From: Streptococcus thermophilus
GTDB taxonomy: Bacteria > Actinomycetota > Actinomycetes > Mycobacteriales > Mycobacteriaceae
Length of the DNA stretch: 64,000 nt
NCBI GenBank assembly: GCA_900618065.1
Contig: UYIL01000003.1
Coordinates: 806,001-870,000 of the forward strand
Direction of reading: 5' to 3'
The notes beneath the pieces were generated by a model. The model saw nothing but the letters and a program-made list of their open reading frames with translations. It was not told the DNA's origin and ran no database searches. Both the position numbers and the translations under genes were made by a program. Every line of letters starts with the position of its first letter. The first letter of the stretch is position 1. Below, one piece after another: positions 24,369 to 34,527 of the stretch.

Positions 24369-25283
24369 TCACTGGGGGGAGCTTTGCGGCGTCATCGGCC
24401 CAACGGTGGTCGGGTGTCCCAACGGCTCAACGTGAATGATCGTTTCGGCTCCGCCCAGTGCCGCCGCGATTCCTTCTTCGACAGCGTCAGCGTGGTCGTG
24501 GGACTTATCCACGGTCCACTGACCCGGCACTTGCATCACCAGGTCAACAAAGCGCTGACGGCCAGCTACGGTCGTGCGCACGGAGGTGAACTCGACGCCG
24601 TTGGCGGCGGAGTAGTCGGCGAGGAAGGACTTCACCGTGGCCACTTCATCCTCAGGCAGCGTCTCCGCCAGCAGACCTAGGATGGCCCCGCGCAGCAGCG
24701 AATAGCCTGTGAACAGAATGTTCGCGCCGACCAGCAGCGCGACGATCGGGTCGAGGATCTCCCAGCCGGTCAGCCACACCAGGGCCATGCCGACGATGAC
24801 ACCGACGGTGGTCCACACGTCAGTAATCAGGTGCCGCCCGTCCGCGTCGAGCGTGGTGGAACGGTACTTCTTGCCCGCGCGAATGAGCACAAGGCCCACG
24901 CCAGCGTTGATGGCGGTGGCCACGATGGAGAACACCAGCCCGATGCCGAGTTGTTCCAACGGCTGAGGGTCGATGATGCGCCCCACCGCGGTGATGATGA
25001 TGACCACCGACGCCACGAGGATGAGGAAGCCTTCCACCTGCGCGGCGAAGTATTCGGCGCGGGCGTGGCCGAAGTTGTGGTTGTCGTCTGCCGGCTTCGC
25101 GGCCAACTTGATTGCCCACAATCCGACGCTCGCGGCGACGAGATTGATGGTCGATTCGATTGCGTCCGACAAGAAACCGACCGACCCGGTCACCCAGGCC
25201 GCGACGAGTTTCAGGCCGATGACAAAGACCGATGCGGCGATGGACAGCCACATGAACCGTTCCAGCAGTTTCTGCTCGTCCAT
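24369..25283 (-). CDS. Cation diffusion facilitator (FieF-like) efflux protein
   Basis: 304 residues, about six membrane helices then a cytoplasmic domain. Metal-site motifs are visible: SDAIES in helix 2, HNFGHARAEYF after it, and HLITDVWT in helix 5, matching the DxxxD/HxxxD Zn/Fe sites of FieF/YiiP. The C-terminal domain ends with HVEPLGHP. It exports divalent metals by proton exchange. The ATG lies five bases after the thiG stop, so it is likely co-transcribed with thiOSG. Confidence 0.87.
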   Translation of the reverse strand: MDEQKLLERFMWLSIAASVFVIGLKLVAAWVTGSVGFLSDAIESTINLVAASVGLWAIKLAAKPADDNHNFGHARAEYFAAQVEGFLILVASVVIIITAVGRIIDPQPLEQLGIGLVFSIVATAINAGVGLVLIRAGKKYRSTTLDADGRHLITDVWTTVGVIVGMALVWLTGWEILDPIVALLVGANILFTGYSLLRGAILGLLAETLPEDEVATVKSFLADYSAANGVEFTSVRTTVAGRQRFVDLVMQVPGQWTVDKSHDHADAVEEGIAAALGGAETIIHVEPLGHPTTVGPMTPQSSPQ

Positions 25284-25288
25284 GGGCT

Positions 25289-27371
<2,083 letters not shown>

Positions 27372-27395
27372 ATTGCCATCCAGCCTACGCTCCTT

Positions 27396-27995
27396 TCAGA
27401 GCCAGCCGTTGTCGTTGCAGGTGCGCGCGGCAGCGAAGCGGTTGGGCGCGCCAGTCTTGGTCATGATTGCTGAGATGTGGTTGCGCACCGTCCCAGTAGA
27501 GAGGTTCAACCGCGCCGCGATCTGCTTGATTTCCGCGCCGGTGAGCGCTTCGCGGGCCACCTCGACCTCGCGCGCGGTCAGCGGGGACGGGGGAGTGAAC
27601 AGGGATTCTTCCGCTACCTGCGGATCGACCACTCGCATGCCGGCGTGTGCGCGGCGCACCGCGTCGGCGAGCTGGTCTGGGGGAGTGTCCTTCACAATGA
27701 ACCCCGCCGCCCCGGCCTCCAGGGCCGTGCGCAGGTATCCGGGCCGCCCGAATGTGGTCACGATGAGCACCTTGCACGACGATCCCGCGAGGTCGGCGGC
27801 GAGCTCCAGGCCGGTGCGGCCGGGCATTTCAATGTCGAGCAGCGCCACATCCACTTTGTGTTCCCGCACTGCCTCGACAACGCCCTCACCCGAACGGCAG
27901 GTGGCTACGACCTCAATATCCTTCTCGAGGTTGAGGAGGGCTGACAGCGCCCCCACCAGAAGCCCTTGGTCGTCGGCGATGAGCACGCGAATCAT
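27396..27995 (-). CDS. NarL/FixJ-type response regulator
   Basis: 199 residues. The receiver domain has the acidic pair in IADDQ, the phospho-acceptor Asp in ALLDIEMPG, Thr in IVTTFG and Lys in IVKDTP. The C-terminal LuxR HTH (LTAREVEVAREALTGAEIKQIAARLNLSTGTVRNHIS, in parts) binds DNA. Its ATG overlaps the stop of the histidine kinase gene (ATGA), making a cognate pair. It probably controls the adjacent ABC exporter. Confidence 0.92.
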   Translation of the reverse strand: MIRVLIADDQGLLVGALSALLNLEKDIEVVATCRSGEGVVEAVREHKVDVALLDIEMPGRTGLELAADLAGSSCKVLIVTTFGRPGYLRTALEAGAAGFIVKDTPPDQLADAVRRAHAGMRVVDPQVAEESLFTPPSPLTAREVEVAREALTGAEIKQIAARLNLSTGTVRNHISAIMTKTGAPNRFAAARTCNDNGWL

Positions 27996-29026
27996 GCTGT
28001 CACCTCTACCCGTGTTCCTGACTTGGTGGGCGGAACCACAAGTGAACCGCCGGCAGCGCTCACCCTGTCGGCGATGCTCACTAAGCGCGTCCCCGGTGGC
28101 AAGCCGATGCCGTCGTCGGCCACGACGAGCTTGTGCGGGGTGACCACGATCTCGCATTCCGACGCCTGGGAGTGCCGGATCACGTTGGTCACCGCCTCCC
28201 GCAGCACCCACCCGAACAGTGGGGAGTCGGAGGCGCCGTCAACGCTGATCCGCGGCTGGATTCCAGCCGCCGCCAGTGCTGAGCGCGCGGCTTCCACCTC
28301 CGTGGTCAGCGACGGCGTGTGGGTCGTCCGCACAGCCCGCCGAACGTCCTCGAGCGATTGTCGGGACAGCTCCACGATCTCATCCAACTCCTTCGCCGCT
28401 GCTTGCTTATCGACGTCCACCAGTTTGCGCGCCAGCGACCCCTTCACGTTGATCACTGTCAGTGAATGACCCAACAGATCGTGCACGTCCCGGTAAATAG
28501 ACTCGCGTTGTCGCGCTAGCTCGAGCTCGGCGGCGAGGTGGACGCGCTCGTCGCTAAGCCTGGTCGCGCTGACCTGCGTTCCCACCGTCACCGCGATGAG
28601 CACGGACGCGCCGAAGAATATCCAGGTTGTCAGGGTGCCCGTGAAGAACACGTAGATACCGAACGCTGAGATGATGGCGAGATCCACGATCGTGTGCATG
28701 CGCACCGGCATGAGTGATCCGGTCACGGCCGTGATGTACGGCAGCATTGTTGCACCCCAGACCCCCATGATGGCGGTCACTCCGATAATGGGGATCAGCA
28801 GGGCAATCACCCACAACGCCGCGTTGACGGTGTCGTTGCGGTGTGCTCGGACTGTGTGCGCACACAGATAAACAACACCGAAGATCACGATCAACCCGGC
28901 ACCGGCTACGTATTGCCAGGTGGGGAGCTCCATAGTGAACAAGCCGGCGAGCGGGCTGACAAGAAGGACGAGCCAGATACCGGCTTCGAGGAGGTGGTAG
29001 CGGCCCCCGTTCGTCTTCTGGGTCAC
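27992..29026 (-). CDS. Sensor histidine kinase (HisKA_3 / DesK-like)
   Basis: 344 residues. The N-terminal half has about five to six membrane helices; then the dimerisation helix with RDVHDLLGHSLTVI (phospho-His in DVHD), and an ATP-binding domain with EAVTNVIRHSQAS (N box) and VADDGIG (G1). It lacks a large extracellular domain, typical of sensors working with ABC exporters. It follows the permease with an overlapping start. Confidence 0.92.
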   Translation of the reverse strand: MTQKTNGGRYHLLEAGIWLVLLVSPLAGLFTMELPTWQYVAGAGLIVIFGVVYLCAHTVRAHRNDTVNAALWVIALLIPIIGVTAIMGVWGATMLPYITAVTGSLMPVRMHTIVDLAIISAFGIYVFFTGTLTTWIFFGASVLIAVTVGTQVSATRLSDERVHLAAELELARQRESIYRDVHDLLGHSLTVINVKGSLARKLVDVDKQAAAKELDEIVELSRQSLEDVRRAVRTTHTPSLTTEVEAARSALAAAGIQPRISVDGASDSPLFGWVLREAVTNVIRHSQASECEIVVTPHKLVVADDGIGLPPGTRLVSIADRVSAAGGSLVVPPTKSGTRVEVTA

Positions 29027-29787
29027 GCACGCCCTTTCTCGCGACTATCCAAGGCCAAACTGATCTCAGCGAAAATGACTGTCCAGGCAATGATACTGAG
29101 CACGGGTTGCCACAGGGGGTCGGTGACCTGGTAAGGCTCGTCCTGAATCAACTGGAGACCTTCGGCCAACGGCCACCGCGAAAGCATCGTGGCGCCGTAC
29201 ATCGGGGTGAACCGGGAGAAGTCGACCAAGTTGCTCGTGAGCGGGAACAGGGTGTTTCCGGCGAAAGCCAGCAGGGTGACTGAGGTGGCGGCAATCGAGA
29301 CTGCCGTGAGGGACTTCAGTGACTGCGCCCAGACCAAACCGTAGAAGCCGAAAGGCAACGCCACCGCAACGGTGATGAGGAAACTCCAGAACCACGCGCT
29401 GGCGTCCATCTTGGCGTCGACCAATGCGCCGGTGAGGAACACCGCAGCTACGGGCAGCACGACGTTGACGATGATGACGAGCAATCTCGCCACCGCAATC
29501 TGCATGTTCGTCAGTGGTGTCAGGGCGAGTTGCCGCCCCCATCCACTGTTGTGCTCCACGACCACCAAGGACGACTGGGAGACAGCTCCTGAGATGCCCG
29601 CGTAGAGGGCCATCCCGAGCATGACGAAGGCGGCGACGTTACCGTTGCCCAGTTCATCGCCTGAATACTGCTGGGCAGCACCGAAGATGAGGTAGAGAAT
29701 CACCGGAAGAACGATGTTGAAGAACAGCGAAGAGGCATCGGATTTGAGGCGTTTGAGGTTGTGCAGTGCGAACTTCAGGGTGGTCAT
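29023..29787 (-). CDS. ABC-2 type exporter permease
   Basis: 254 residues with six hydrophobic helices and a short cytoplasmic N terminus (MTTLKFALHNLKRLKSD), the ABC-2 permease form. With the ATPase upstream it makes an exporter, likely for an antimicrobial or lipid. Its stop overlaps the kinase start region and its start overlaps the ATPase stop (ATGA), so four genes form one coupled operon. Confidence 0.88.
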   Translation of the reverse strand: MTTLKFALHNLKRLKSDASSLFFNIVLPVILYLIFGAAQQYSGDELGNGNVAAFVMLGMALYAGISGAVSQSSLVVVEHNSGWGRQLALTPLTNMQIAVARLLVIIVNVVLPVAAVFLTGALVDAKMDASAWFWSFLITVAVALPFGFYGLVWAQSLKSLTAVSIAATSVTLLAFAGNTLFPLTSNLVDFSRFTPMYGATMLSRWPLAEGLQLIQDEPYQVTDPLWQPVLSIIAWTVIFAEISLALDSREKGRA

Positions 29788-30608
29788 GGCTGCTCCTTAT
29801 CTGAGGTGAGCGCGACGAAGGAGTCCTCCAGGGACGTTCTGGTGATGGTCAGGTCGTGCGCGTCGGTCTCGGTGAGTAGTTTCCGGGCGTAGGAGTCGGA
29901 GTCCTGGGTGGTGACGTCGATAAGCCCCTGCGATGACTGCGCTGTGACCCGCTTTTTGTTCGCGTCGGCAGTGAGTTGGTCTGTCCGCCCATCCGCGATG
30001 ACCTGGCCGTGATCGAGCACGATGATGCGTTCAGCCAAGTTCTCCGCTTCTTCGAGGTAGTGCGTGGAGAAGATGATGGTGCGCCCAGAGTGGGCCTGGG
30101 CGCGCATCGTGTCCCAGAACTCGTGGCGGCTGGTGGCGTCCATCCCGGTGGTTGGTTCATCGAGGATGAGAATGTCCGGCTTGCCCAGCAACGCTATCGC
30201 GAAACGAATGCGCTGTTGCTCGCCGCCAGAGCATTTGCCCACCCGGCGGTTCTGAATCTTGGTGAGATTCGCCTGCTCGATCGCGGCCTCCACGCCGATG
30301 GAATCGCGGTGCGTGGAGTTGATCATGGCCAGGGTGTCTTTGACGGTGACAGTGTCGAGGAGACCGCCGGTCTGCATCACCGCACCGATGCGTGCGTCCC
30401 GGATGGCCTGTGCCGGGGTCATGTCGGCCACGCGTACTGTGCCGCTTGTCGGCTTGGTCAATCCGAGAATGAGGTCAACCAGGGTTGTTTTGCCTGCTCC
30501 GTTGCGCCCAAGCAGGCCAACGATTTCTCCGCGGCCGATGCTCAGGCTGACATCTTCAACGGCTTTCACCGATCCGAAATGCTTGCTCGCGTTCTGTGTT
30601 TCGATCAT
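29784..30608 (-). CDS. ABC-2 type exporter ATP-binding protein
   Basis: 274 residues. Walker A GRNGAGKTT, Q-loop VMQTGGLL, signature CSGGEQQR, Walker B LILDEPTTGMD and the switch His in FSTHYLEEAE are all present, followed by the C-terminal domain seen in DrrA/CcmA-type exporters. First gene of the minus-strand run; an inverted repeat between its start and the divergent ectC start may be its operator. Confidence 0.92.
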   Translation of the reverse strand: MIETQNASKHFGSVKAVEDVSLSIGRGEIVGLLGRNGAGKTTLVDLILGLTKPTSGTVRVADMTPAQAIRDARIGAVMQTGGLLDTVTVKDTLAMINSTHRDSIGVEAAIEQANLTKIQNRRVGKCSGGEQQRIRFAIALLGKPDILILDEPTTGMDATSRHEFWDTMRAQAHSGRTIIFSTHYLEEAENLAERIIVLDHGQVIADGRTDQLTADANKKRVTAQSSQGLIDVTTQDSDSYARKLLTETDAHDLTITRTSLEDSFVALTSDKEQP

Positions 30609-30651
30609 GCTTCACATTCCACTGCGCGCCGGGAAGGCGAGCGTAGCCCTG

Positions 30652-30680
30652 CTGTCACGATCTCGGCGTGACAGTTGTCA
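30652..30680. promoter_or_regulatory. Palindromic operator between the ABC operon and ectC
   Basis: CTGTCACG (30652-30659) and CGTGACAG (30667-30674) are perfect arms, and the right arm also belongs to TGACA-GT-TGTCA (30669-30680). The position between two divergent genes suggests a regulator site. Confidence 0.5.
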
Positions 30681-30734
30681 TGGGTGTTAGCCTGGGGTCA
30701 AGATTACGAACCGATCGAAAAAGGAGCATTAGCT

Positions 30735-31109
30735 ATGTTCACCCGTTCCCGTGACGAAGTGGAAAAGGTCGAGTGGGGTGGCGGCACCTCTGAGCGTGTC
30801 GTCACCGCCAAGGACAACATGGGCTTCGCCATCGCCCACACTGTTGTCCGTGCTGGCACTGAGTCCAAGCTGCAGTACCGTAACCACCTCGAGGCTTGCT
30901 ACTGCATCGGCGGTTCCGGCGAGGTTGAGGACACCGAGGGCAACGTGTACCCCATCACTCCGGGCACGGTGTATGTGCTTGATGAGCACGACGCCCACTA
31001 CCTCCGCGGTGGCAAGGACGAGGACCTCATCTTGGTCTCCGTGTTCAACCCGGCCATTACCGGCGATGAGAAGCACGAGCTGACCGCCGACGGCTTCAGC
31101 TCCTACTAA
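30735..31109 (+). CDS. ectC: Ectoine synthase
   Basis: 124 residues, a small cupin. [36 protein letters not shown] and [10 protein letters not shown] match EctC and retain the Glu, Tyr and His positions (E in HLEA, Y in TVYVLD, H in DAHYL) reported to hold the metal. It cyclises N-gamma-acetyl-diaminobutyrate to ectoine. AAAGGAG precedes the ATG. No ectA, ectB or ectD gene lies anywhere in this window, so it is a solitary ectC. A terminator-like palindrome follows. Confidence 0.9.
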   Translation: MFTRSRDEVEKVEWGGGTSERVVTAKDNMGFAIAHTVVRAGTESKLQYRNHLEACYCIGGSGEVEDTEGNVYPITPGTVYVLDEHDAHYLRGGKDEDLILVSVFNPAITGDEKHELTADGFSSY

Positions 31110-31123
31110 AGACGGTAAAACCC

Positions 31124-31146
31124 CAGGGACTCCGCAATGCGGAGTC
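31124..31146 (+). terminator. Terminator of ectC (dispersed palindrome, copy 2)
   Basis: GACTCCGC-AAT-GCGGAGTC preceded by AAAACCCCAGG and followed by TCTTTTT, so this copy is a plausible intrinsic terminator. Confidence 0.75.
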
Positions 31147-31178
31147 TCTTTTTGTGTGAAAGGCCTGCTGCGAGCACC

Positions 31179-31793
31179 ATGAGCAGTATGAACACTGACC
31201 GAATCCGCCGCGCAGTTCTCATCGTGGCGCTGCTGAACCTGCTCTACTTCTTCATTGAGTTCGCCGCGGCCGTGATGATTGGCTCGGCGTCGCTGTTTGC
31301 CGATTCGGCCGATTTTCTCGAAGACACGGCGATCAACCTGCTGGTGTTCTTTGCAGTGGCGTGGCCCGCGTCGCGCCGTCGAAAAGCGGGAAGCGTGCTC
31401 GCGGCGCTCATCCTGATTCCTGCGATCGCAGCGATCGTGATGGTTGTGGCCAAGATTCTCAACCCGGAACCGCCATCTGCGGAAGGGCTGACTGCGGTGG
31501 CATTCGGTGCGCTGGTGGTCAATGTCATCTGCGCGGTGATCTTGCTGCAGCTGCGGGAACAGGGTTCCTCGCTCGCGACAGGCGCGTGGCTCGCGGCGCG
31601 TAACGACGCCCTTGCCAACATCCTCATCATTATCGCCGGTCTGCTGACTTTCGTGTGGCCGACAGCGTGGTTCGACATCGTGGTCGGCGCGATCATCGCC
31701 GCGGTGAACCTCTCCGCCGCCAAGGAAGTCTGGGAAGAAGCGCGCGAGGAGCACGATTCTGTCGAGGAAGCGTTCGCGGAGATGGAGGACTAG
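31179..31793 (+). CDS. CDF-like cation transporter
   Basis: 204 residues with five to six membrane helices and no large cytoplasmic domain. LFADSADFLEDTAIN resembles the helix-2 metal motif of CDF proteins, and WLAARNDALANILII the helix-5 motif, with Asn-Asp in place of His. The C terminus is short and acidic. Probably a truncated-type CDF exporter of divalent metals. ATG at 31179 or 31188 are both possible; ribosome signals are weak. Confidence 0.75.
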   Translation: MSSMNTDRIRRAVLIVALLNLLYFFIEFAAAVMIGSASLFADSADFLEDTAINLLVFFAVAWPASRRRKAGSVLAALILIPAIAAIVMVVAKILNPEPPSAEGLTAVAFGALVVNVICAVILLQLREQGSSLATGAWLAARNDALANILIIIAGLLTFVWPTAWFDIVVGAIIAAVNLSAAKEVWEEAREEHDSVEEAFAEMED

Positions 31794-31824
31794 CTCCGCC
31801 GCGCTTGTCTCCGCCGCAAAACCC

Positions 31825-31847
31825 CAGGGACTCCGCAATGCGGAGTC
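31825..31847. repeat. Dispersed terminator-like palindrome, copy 3
   Basis: Same core as copies at 15927 and 31124, again after AAAACC. It lies 31 bases past the CDF stop; the T-run after it is short (TCTTG). Confidence 0.7.
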
Positions 31848-31862
31848 TTGCGAGCAACTAGT

Positions 31863-31878
31863 TCGAACATGTGAGCGA
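31863..31878. promoter_or_regulatory. Possible LexA/SOS box
   Basis: TCGAAC-ATGT-GAGCGA matches one full half and four of six bases of the other half of the actinobacterial SOS box TCGAAC-N4-GTTCGA. A TAGAGT -10 candidate follows at 31899-31904, upstream of the HNH gene. Confidence 0.4.
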
Positions 31879-31937
31879 CAGTTGTTCGGGTTGTTGTGTA
31901 GAGTCGGGGTAACCGACGAGACGGGGCATCAACAGGG

Positions 31938-33224
31938 GTGGTGATCGGCGTGAACATGCTGGATGAAGAGCTGGATCTGGAGTGGCTGGCTGAGGAGATC
32001 GTGGCTACATACGTTACGGTTGTGCGTTCGAAAGCGCGGCTGTTGATACTGATCGGTGACTTCGATCAAATGGGGTTGGCAAACGAATGTGGAGCGACGA
32101 GCACGGCGGCTTGGTTAATCAGGCGGCTCGGGGTGTCAGAGTCCACAGCGCATGAGTACGTGAGCGTGGCACGTCAACTGAACGATTTCCCATACCTGAC
32201 GGAGATGTTCCTCGACGGTAACCTGAGCTACTCCGCGGTGCGTTTACTGCTCAAGTACCTGACCGCTGACAATGAGTTCGAGCTGGTGAAGATGGGCATG
32301 GAGCTCAACTACCACGGTCTGGAAAGCGCTCTCGCCGGAAAGCCCAAACATAAGGAGTCGAAGGAGGAGGGCAAGGAGTATTACCTGCGGCTGAAGCAGG
32401 AAACAGACGGTGACTTAAAGTTGTGGGGGAGGCTCAACGCCGCAGATGGTGAAGCTTTCAAGGCTGCGCTCAAGATTGGGCACCTCGCGTTCGCCGCCGA
32501 GGACGAGGAGCTCGAGAAGCTGCTGGGTGGGGACGGGGTGGTCGACAATGAGAAGTTAAATGAGCTCATCCATGAAAAAGAGAAGGATGAGGAAGTTCGA
32601 CAGGCAAAGCGGGAGGTGTCAGGCTTCGGCTTGCCGACGCCGCGCGCCTTGGTCTTCTCCCTCATGGGAATGGTGAACATGGCCCGTACAAAACCCATCA
32701 GCACTCTCCGGGCGCCTGGCGCGCACGTGAACGTCCTGATGACCACCGACGGGCGAGCCTACTTGCCCAACAACGCAGGAGCGACGACCGAGACGCTCGA
32801 GCATCTCGTATCCAACGCTCTGGTCAGGTTGGACACGGTGAGTAATCAGGGCTTGATCCTGAACACCGGTCGGTCAACTCGCCTAGCAACGGACGGGCAG
32901 GTCAACGCGCTCATGGCTATGTGGGGCGGGCAGTGCGCGACCCCGGGCTGCACGCACCGCAGGTTCATGGAAATGCACCACATCAAGGACTGGGCCGAGG
33001 GCGGCATGACCGATCTGGATAACTTGCTGCCGTTGTGCTCCGGATGCCACTCGCTAGTCACGGAGGGTTACACGACCATCACTCGCCATGGACATGAGAT
33101 CGTCTTCGCATTCGGGGACGGCTCGAAGTACGTCTCCTACAACCATTCCTTGCCCGTCCGAAACGACGGATATGAGACTGCCGATTTGAACGAACCCCTG
33201 TGGGCGGACAGTTTCGCCGGATAA
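31938..33224 (+). CDS. DUF222 / 13E12-type HNH endonuclease protein
   Basis: 428 residues. The N-terminal two thirds are helical DUF222 (AAWLIRRLGVSESTAHEYVSVA). The C terminus is an HNH nuclease: CATPGCTHRR, MEMHHIKDWAEGGMTDLDNLLPLCSGCHSLV in parts, with the paired Cys and the HH/N/H residues intact. These families are abundant in actinobacteria; some mycobacterial members have SOS boxes. Several starts compete (GTG 31938, GTG 31941, ATG 31956), so the first 6 residues are uncertain. The role in DNA repair or mobile DNA is not known. Confidence 0.88.
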   Translation: MVIGVNMLDEELDLEWLAEEIVATYVTVVRSKARLLILIGDFDQMGLANECGATSTAAWLIRRLGVSESTAHEYVSVARQLNDFPYLTEMFLDGNLSYSAVRLLLKYLTADNEFELVKMGMELNYHGLESALAGKPKHKESKEEGKEYYLRLKQETDGDLKLWGRLNAADGEAFKAALKIGHLAFAAEDEELEKLLGGDGVVDNEKLNELIHEKEKDEEVRQAKREVSGFGLPTPRALVFSLMGMVNMARTKPISTLRAPGAHVNVLMTTDGRAYLPNNAGATTETLEHLVSNALVRLDTVSNQGLILNTGRSTRLATDGQVNALMAMWGGQCATPGCTHRRFMEMHHIKDWAEGGMTDLDNLLPLCSGCHSLVTEGYTTITRHGHEIVFAFGDGSKYVSYNHSLPVRNDGYETADLNEPLWADSFAG

Positions 33225-33267
33225 AGTAGGCCGGAATACTTATCACCAACCGCAGAAGGGAACAGCG

Positions 33268-34518
33268 ATGTCCACTGCAGTAAACGAGAACGACGGCACT
33301 GAAGCCGCAGGCAAACGGAAGTCGGGCTGGCTCGGCCCGGGTCTGCTGATCAGCGCCTCGTTCATCGGGCCGGGCACGGTCACCACCGCGACAGTCACGG
33401 GCGCGAGCTTCGGTTTCGCTCTGACGTGGGCGATCGTGTTCTCGATCGTGGCCACGATCATCCTGCAAGAAATGTCGGCGCGCCTGGGCCTCATGGGAGG
33501 GTTGAGCACGGGCGAAGCGATGCGCAAAACATTCGAGTCGCCGGTGGCGAAGCTGCTGATGATCTCGCTCATTGTCACGGCGATCGGCGTCGGCGGCGCC
33601 GCATACGCCGGCGGCGACACCACGGGTACAGCCCTCGCGCTTTCCGACGTCACCGGCCTGAGCATCCCCGTCCTGTCCTGCATCATCGTCGCCGTGATCG
33701 TTGTCCTTCTGCTGACCGGCAGCTACAAGGTCATCGAGAAGTTCATGACGGCGCTGGTGATCATCTTGGCGCTGATCTTCCTCATCACCGCAGTGGCAGT
33801 GAAGCCGGATCTCGGCGCGATGTTCAAGGGGATCTTCGTGCCGGGCATTCCGGGCGGCTCGGTGCTCACGGCGATCGCCCTGATCGGTACGACAGTGGTG
33901 CCCTACAACATTTTCCTCCACTCCAACCTTGTCCAAGAGAAGTGGGGCGATGAGCCAGGGGAGCTGGGGCTGAAGAAAGCTCGTGTGGACAACATCGTGT
34001 CCATCTCCATCGGCGGCCTGATCACCTTGGCGATCCTGGCGACGGCGGCCGCCACACTCTTCGTGCAGGGTGTCGAAGCCGAATCCGCTGCTGACTTGGC
34101 GGAGCCACTGCGCCCGGTTCTCGGTGATTTCGCGCCGTGGGCGTTGGCGATCGGTCTGTTCGCGGCTGGCCTGACTTCGGCTACCGCCGGCCCGCTTGGC
34201 GCTGCCTACGCGATCTCCGGCGTGCTTGGCTGGTCTTCCGACTTGAAAGACAACAAGTTTCGCGCGATCTACCTGGCCGTTGTACTCATCGGCCTGGTGA
34301 TTGCGGTGACCGGTGTCAACCCGATCCAGGTGATCGTCCTGGCGCAGGCAGCCAACGGCATCCTTCTGCCGGTCGTGGCGTTCTTCTTGCTCTACACCAT
34401 GAACAACAAGAAGCTGCTGGGAGACAACGCCAACGGCCTTGCCTCCAACCTGCTCGGCGGCTTCATCTTCCTGGTCACCGTGGTGCTCGGCGGGTACTCG
34501 CTGTACAGCTTGTTCTAG
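33268..34518 (+). CDS. Nramp-superfamily carrier with non-canonical metal site
   Basis: 416 residues, 11 membrane helices. Overall fold follows Nramp/MntH, but helix 1 reads FIGPGTVTTATV where MntH has DPGN, and helix 6 reads GTTVVPYNIFLHS where MntH has the metal-binding Met (AxxMPHNLYLHS). The Asp, Asn and Met ligands are therefore missing, so Mn or Fe transport cannot be assumed. Similar GPGT variants exist as a separate clade. The ATG has a GAAGGGAACAGCG leader. It converges on the CoA-transferase gene nine bases away. Confidence 0.82.
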   Translation: MSTAVNENDGTEAAGKRKSGWLGPGLLISASFIGPGTVTTATVTGASFGFALTWAIVFSIVATIILQEMSARLGLMGGLSTGEAMRKTFESPVAKLLMISLIVTAIGVGGAAYAGGDTTGTALALSDVTGLSIPVLSCIIVAVIVVLLLTGSYKVIEKFMTALVIILALIFLITAVAVKPDLGAMFKGIFVPGIPGGSVLTAIALIGTTVVPYNIFLHSNLVQEKWGDEPGELGLKKARVDNIVSISIGGLITLAILATAAATLFVQGVEAESAADLAEPLRPVLGDFAPWALAIGLFAAGLTSATAGPLGAAYAISGVLGWSSDLKDNKFRAIYLAVVLIGLVIAVTGVNPIQVIVLAQAANGILLPVVAFFLLYTMNNKKLLGDNANGLASNLLGGFIFLVTVVLGGYSLYSLF

Positions 34519-34527
34519 CGGGGGAGG

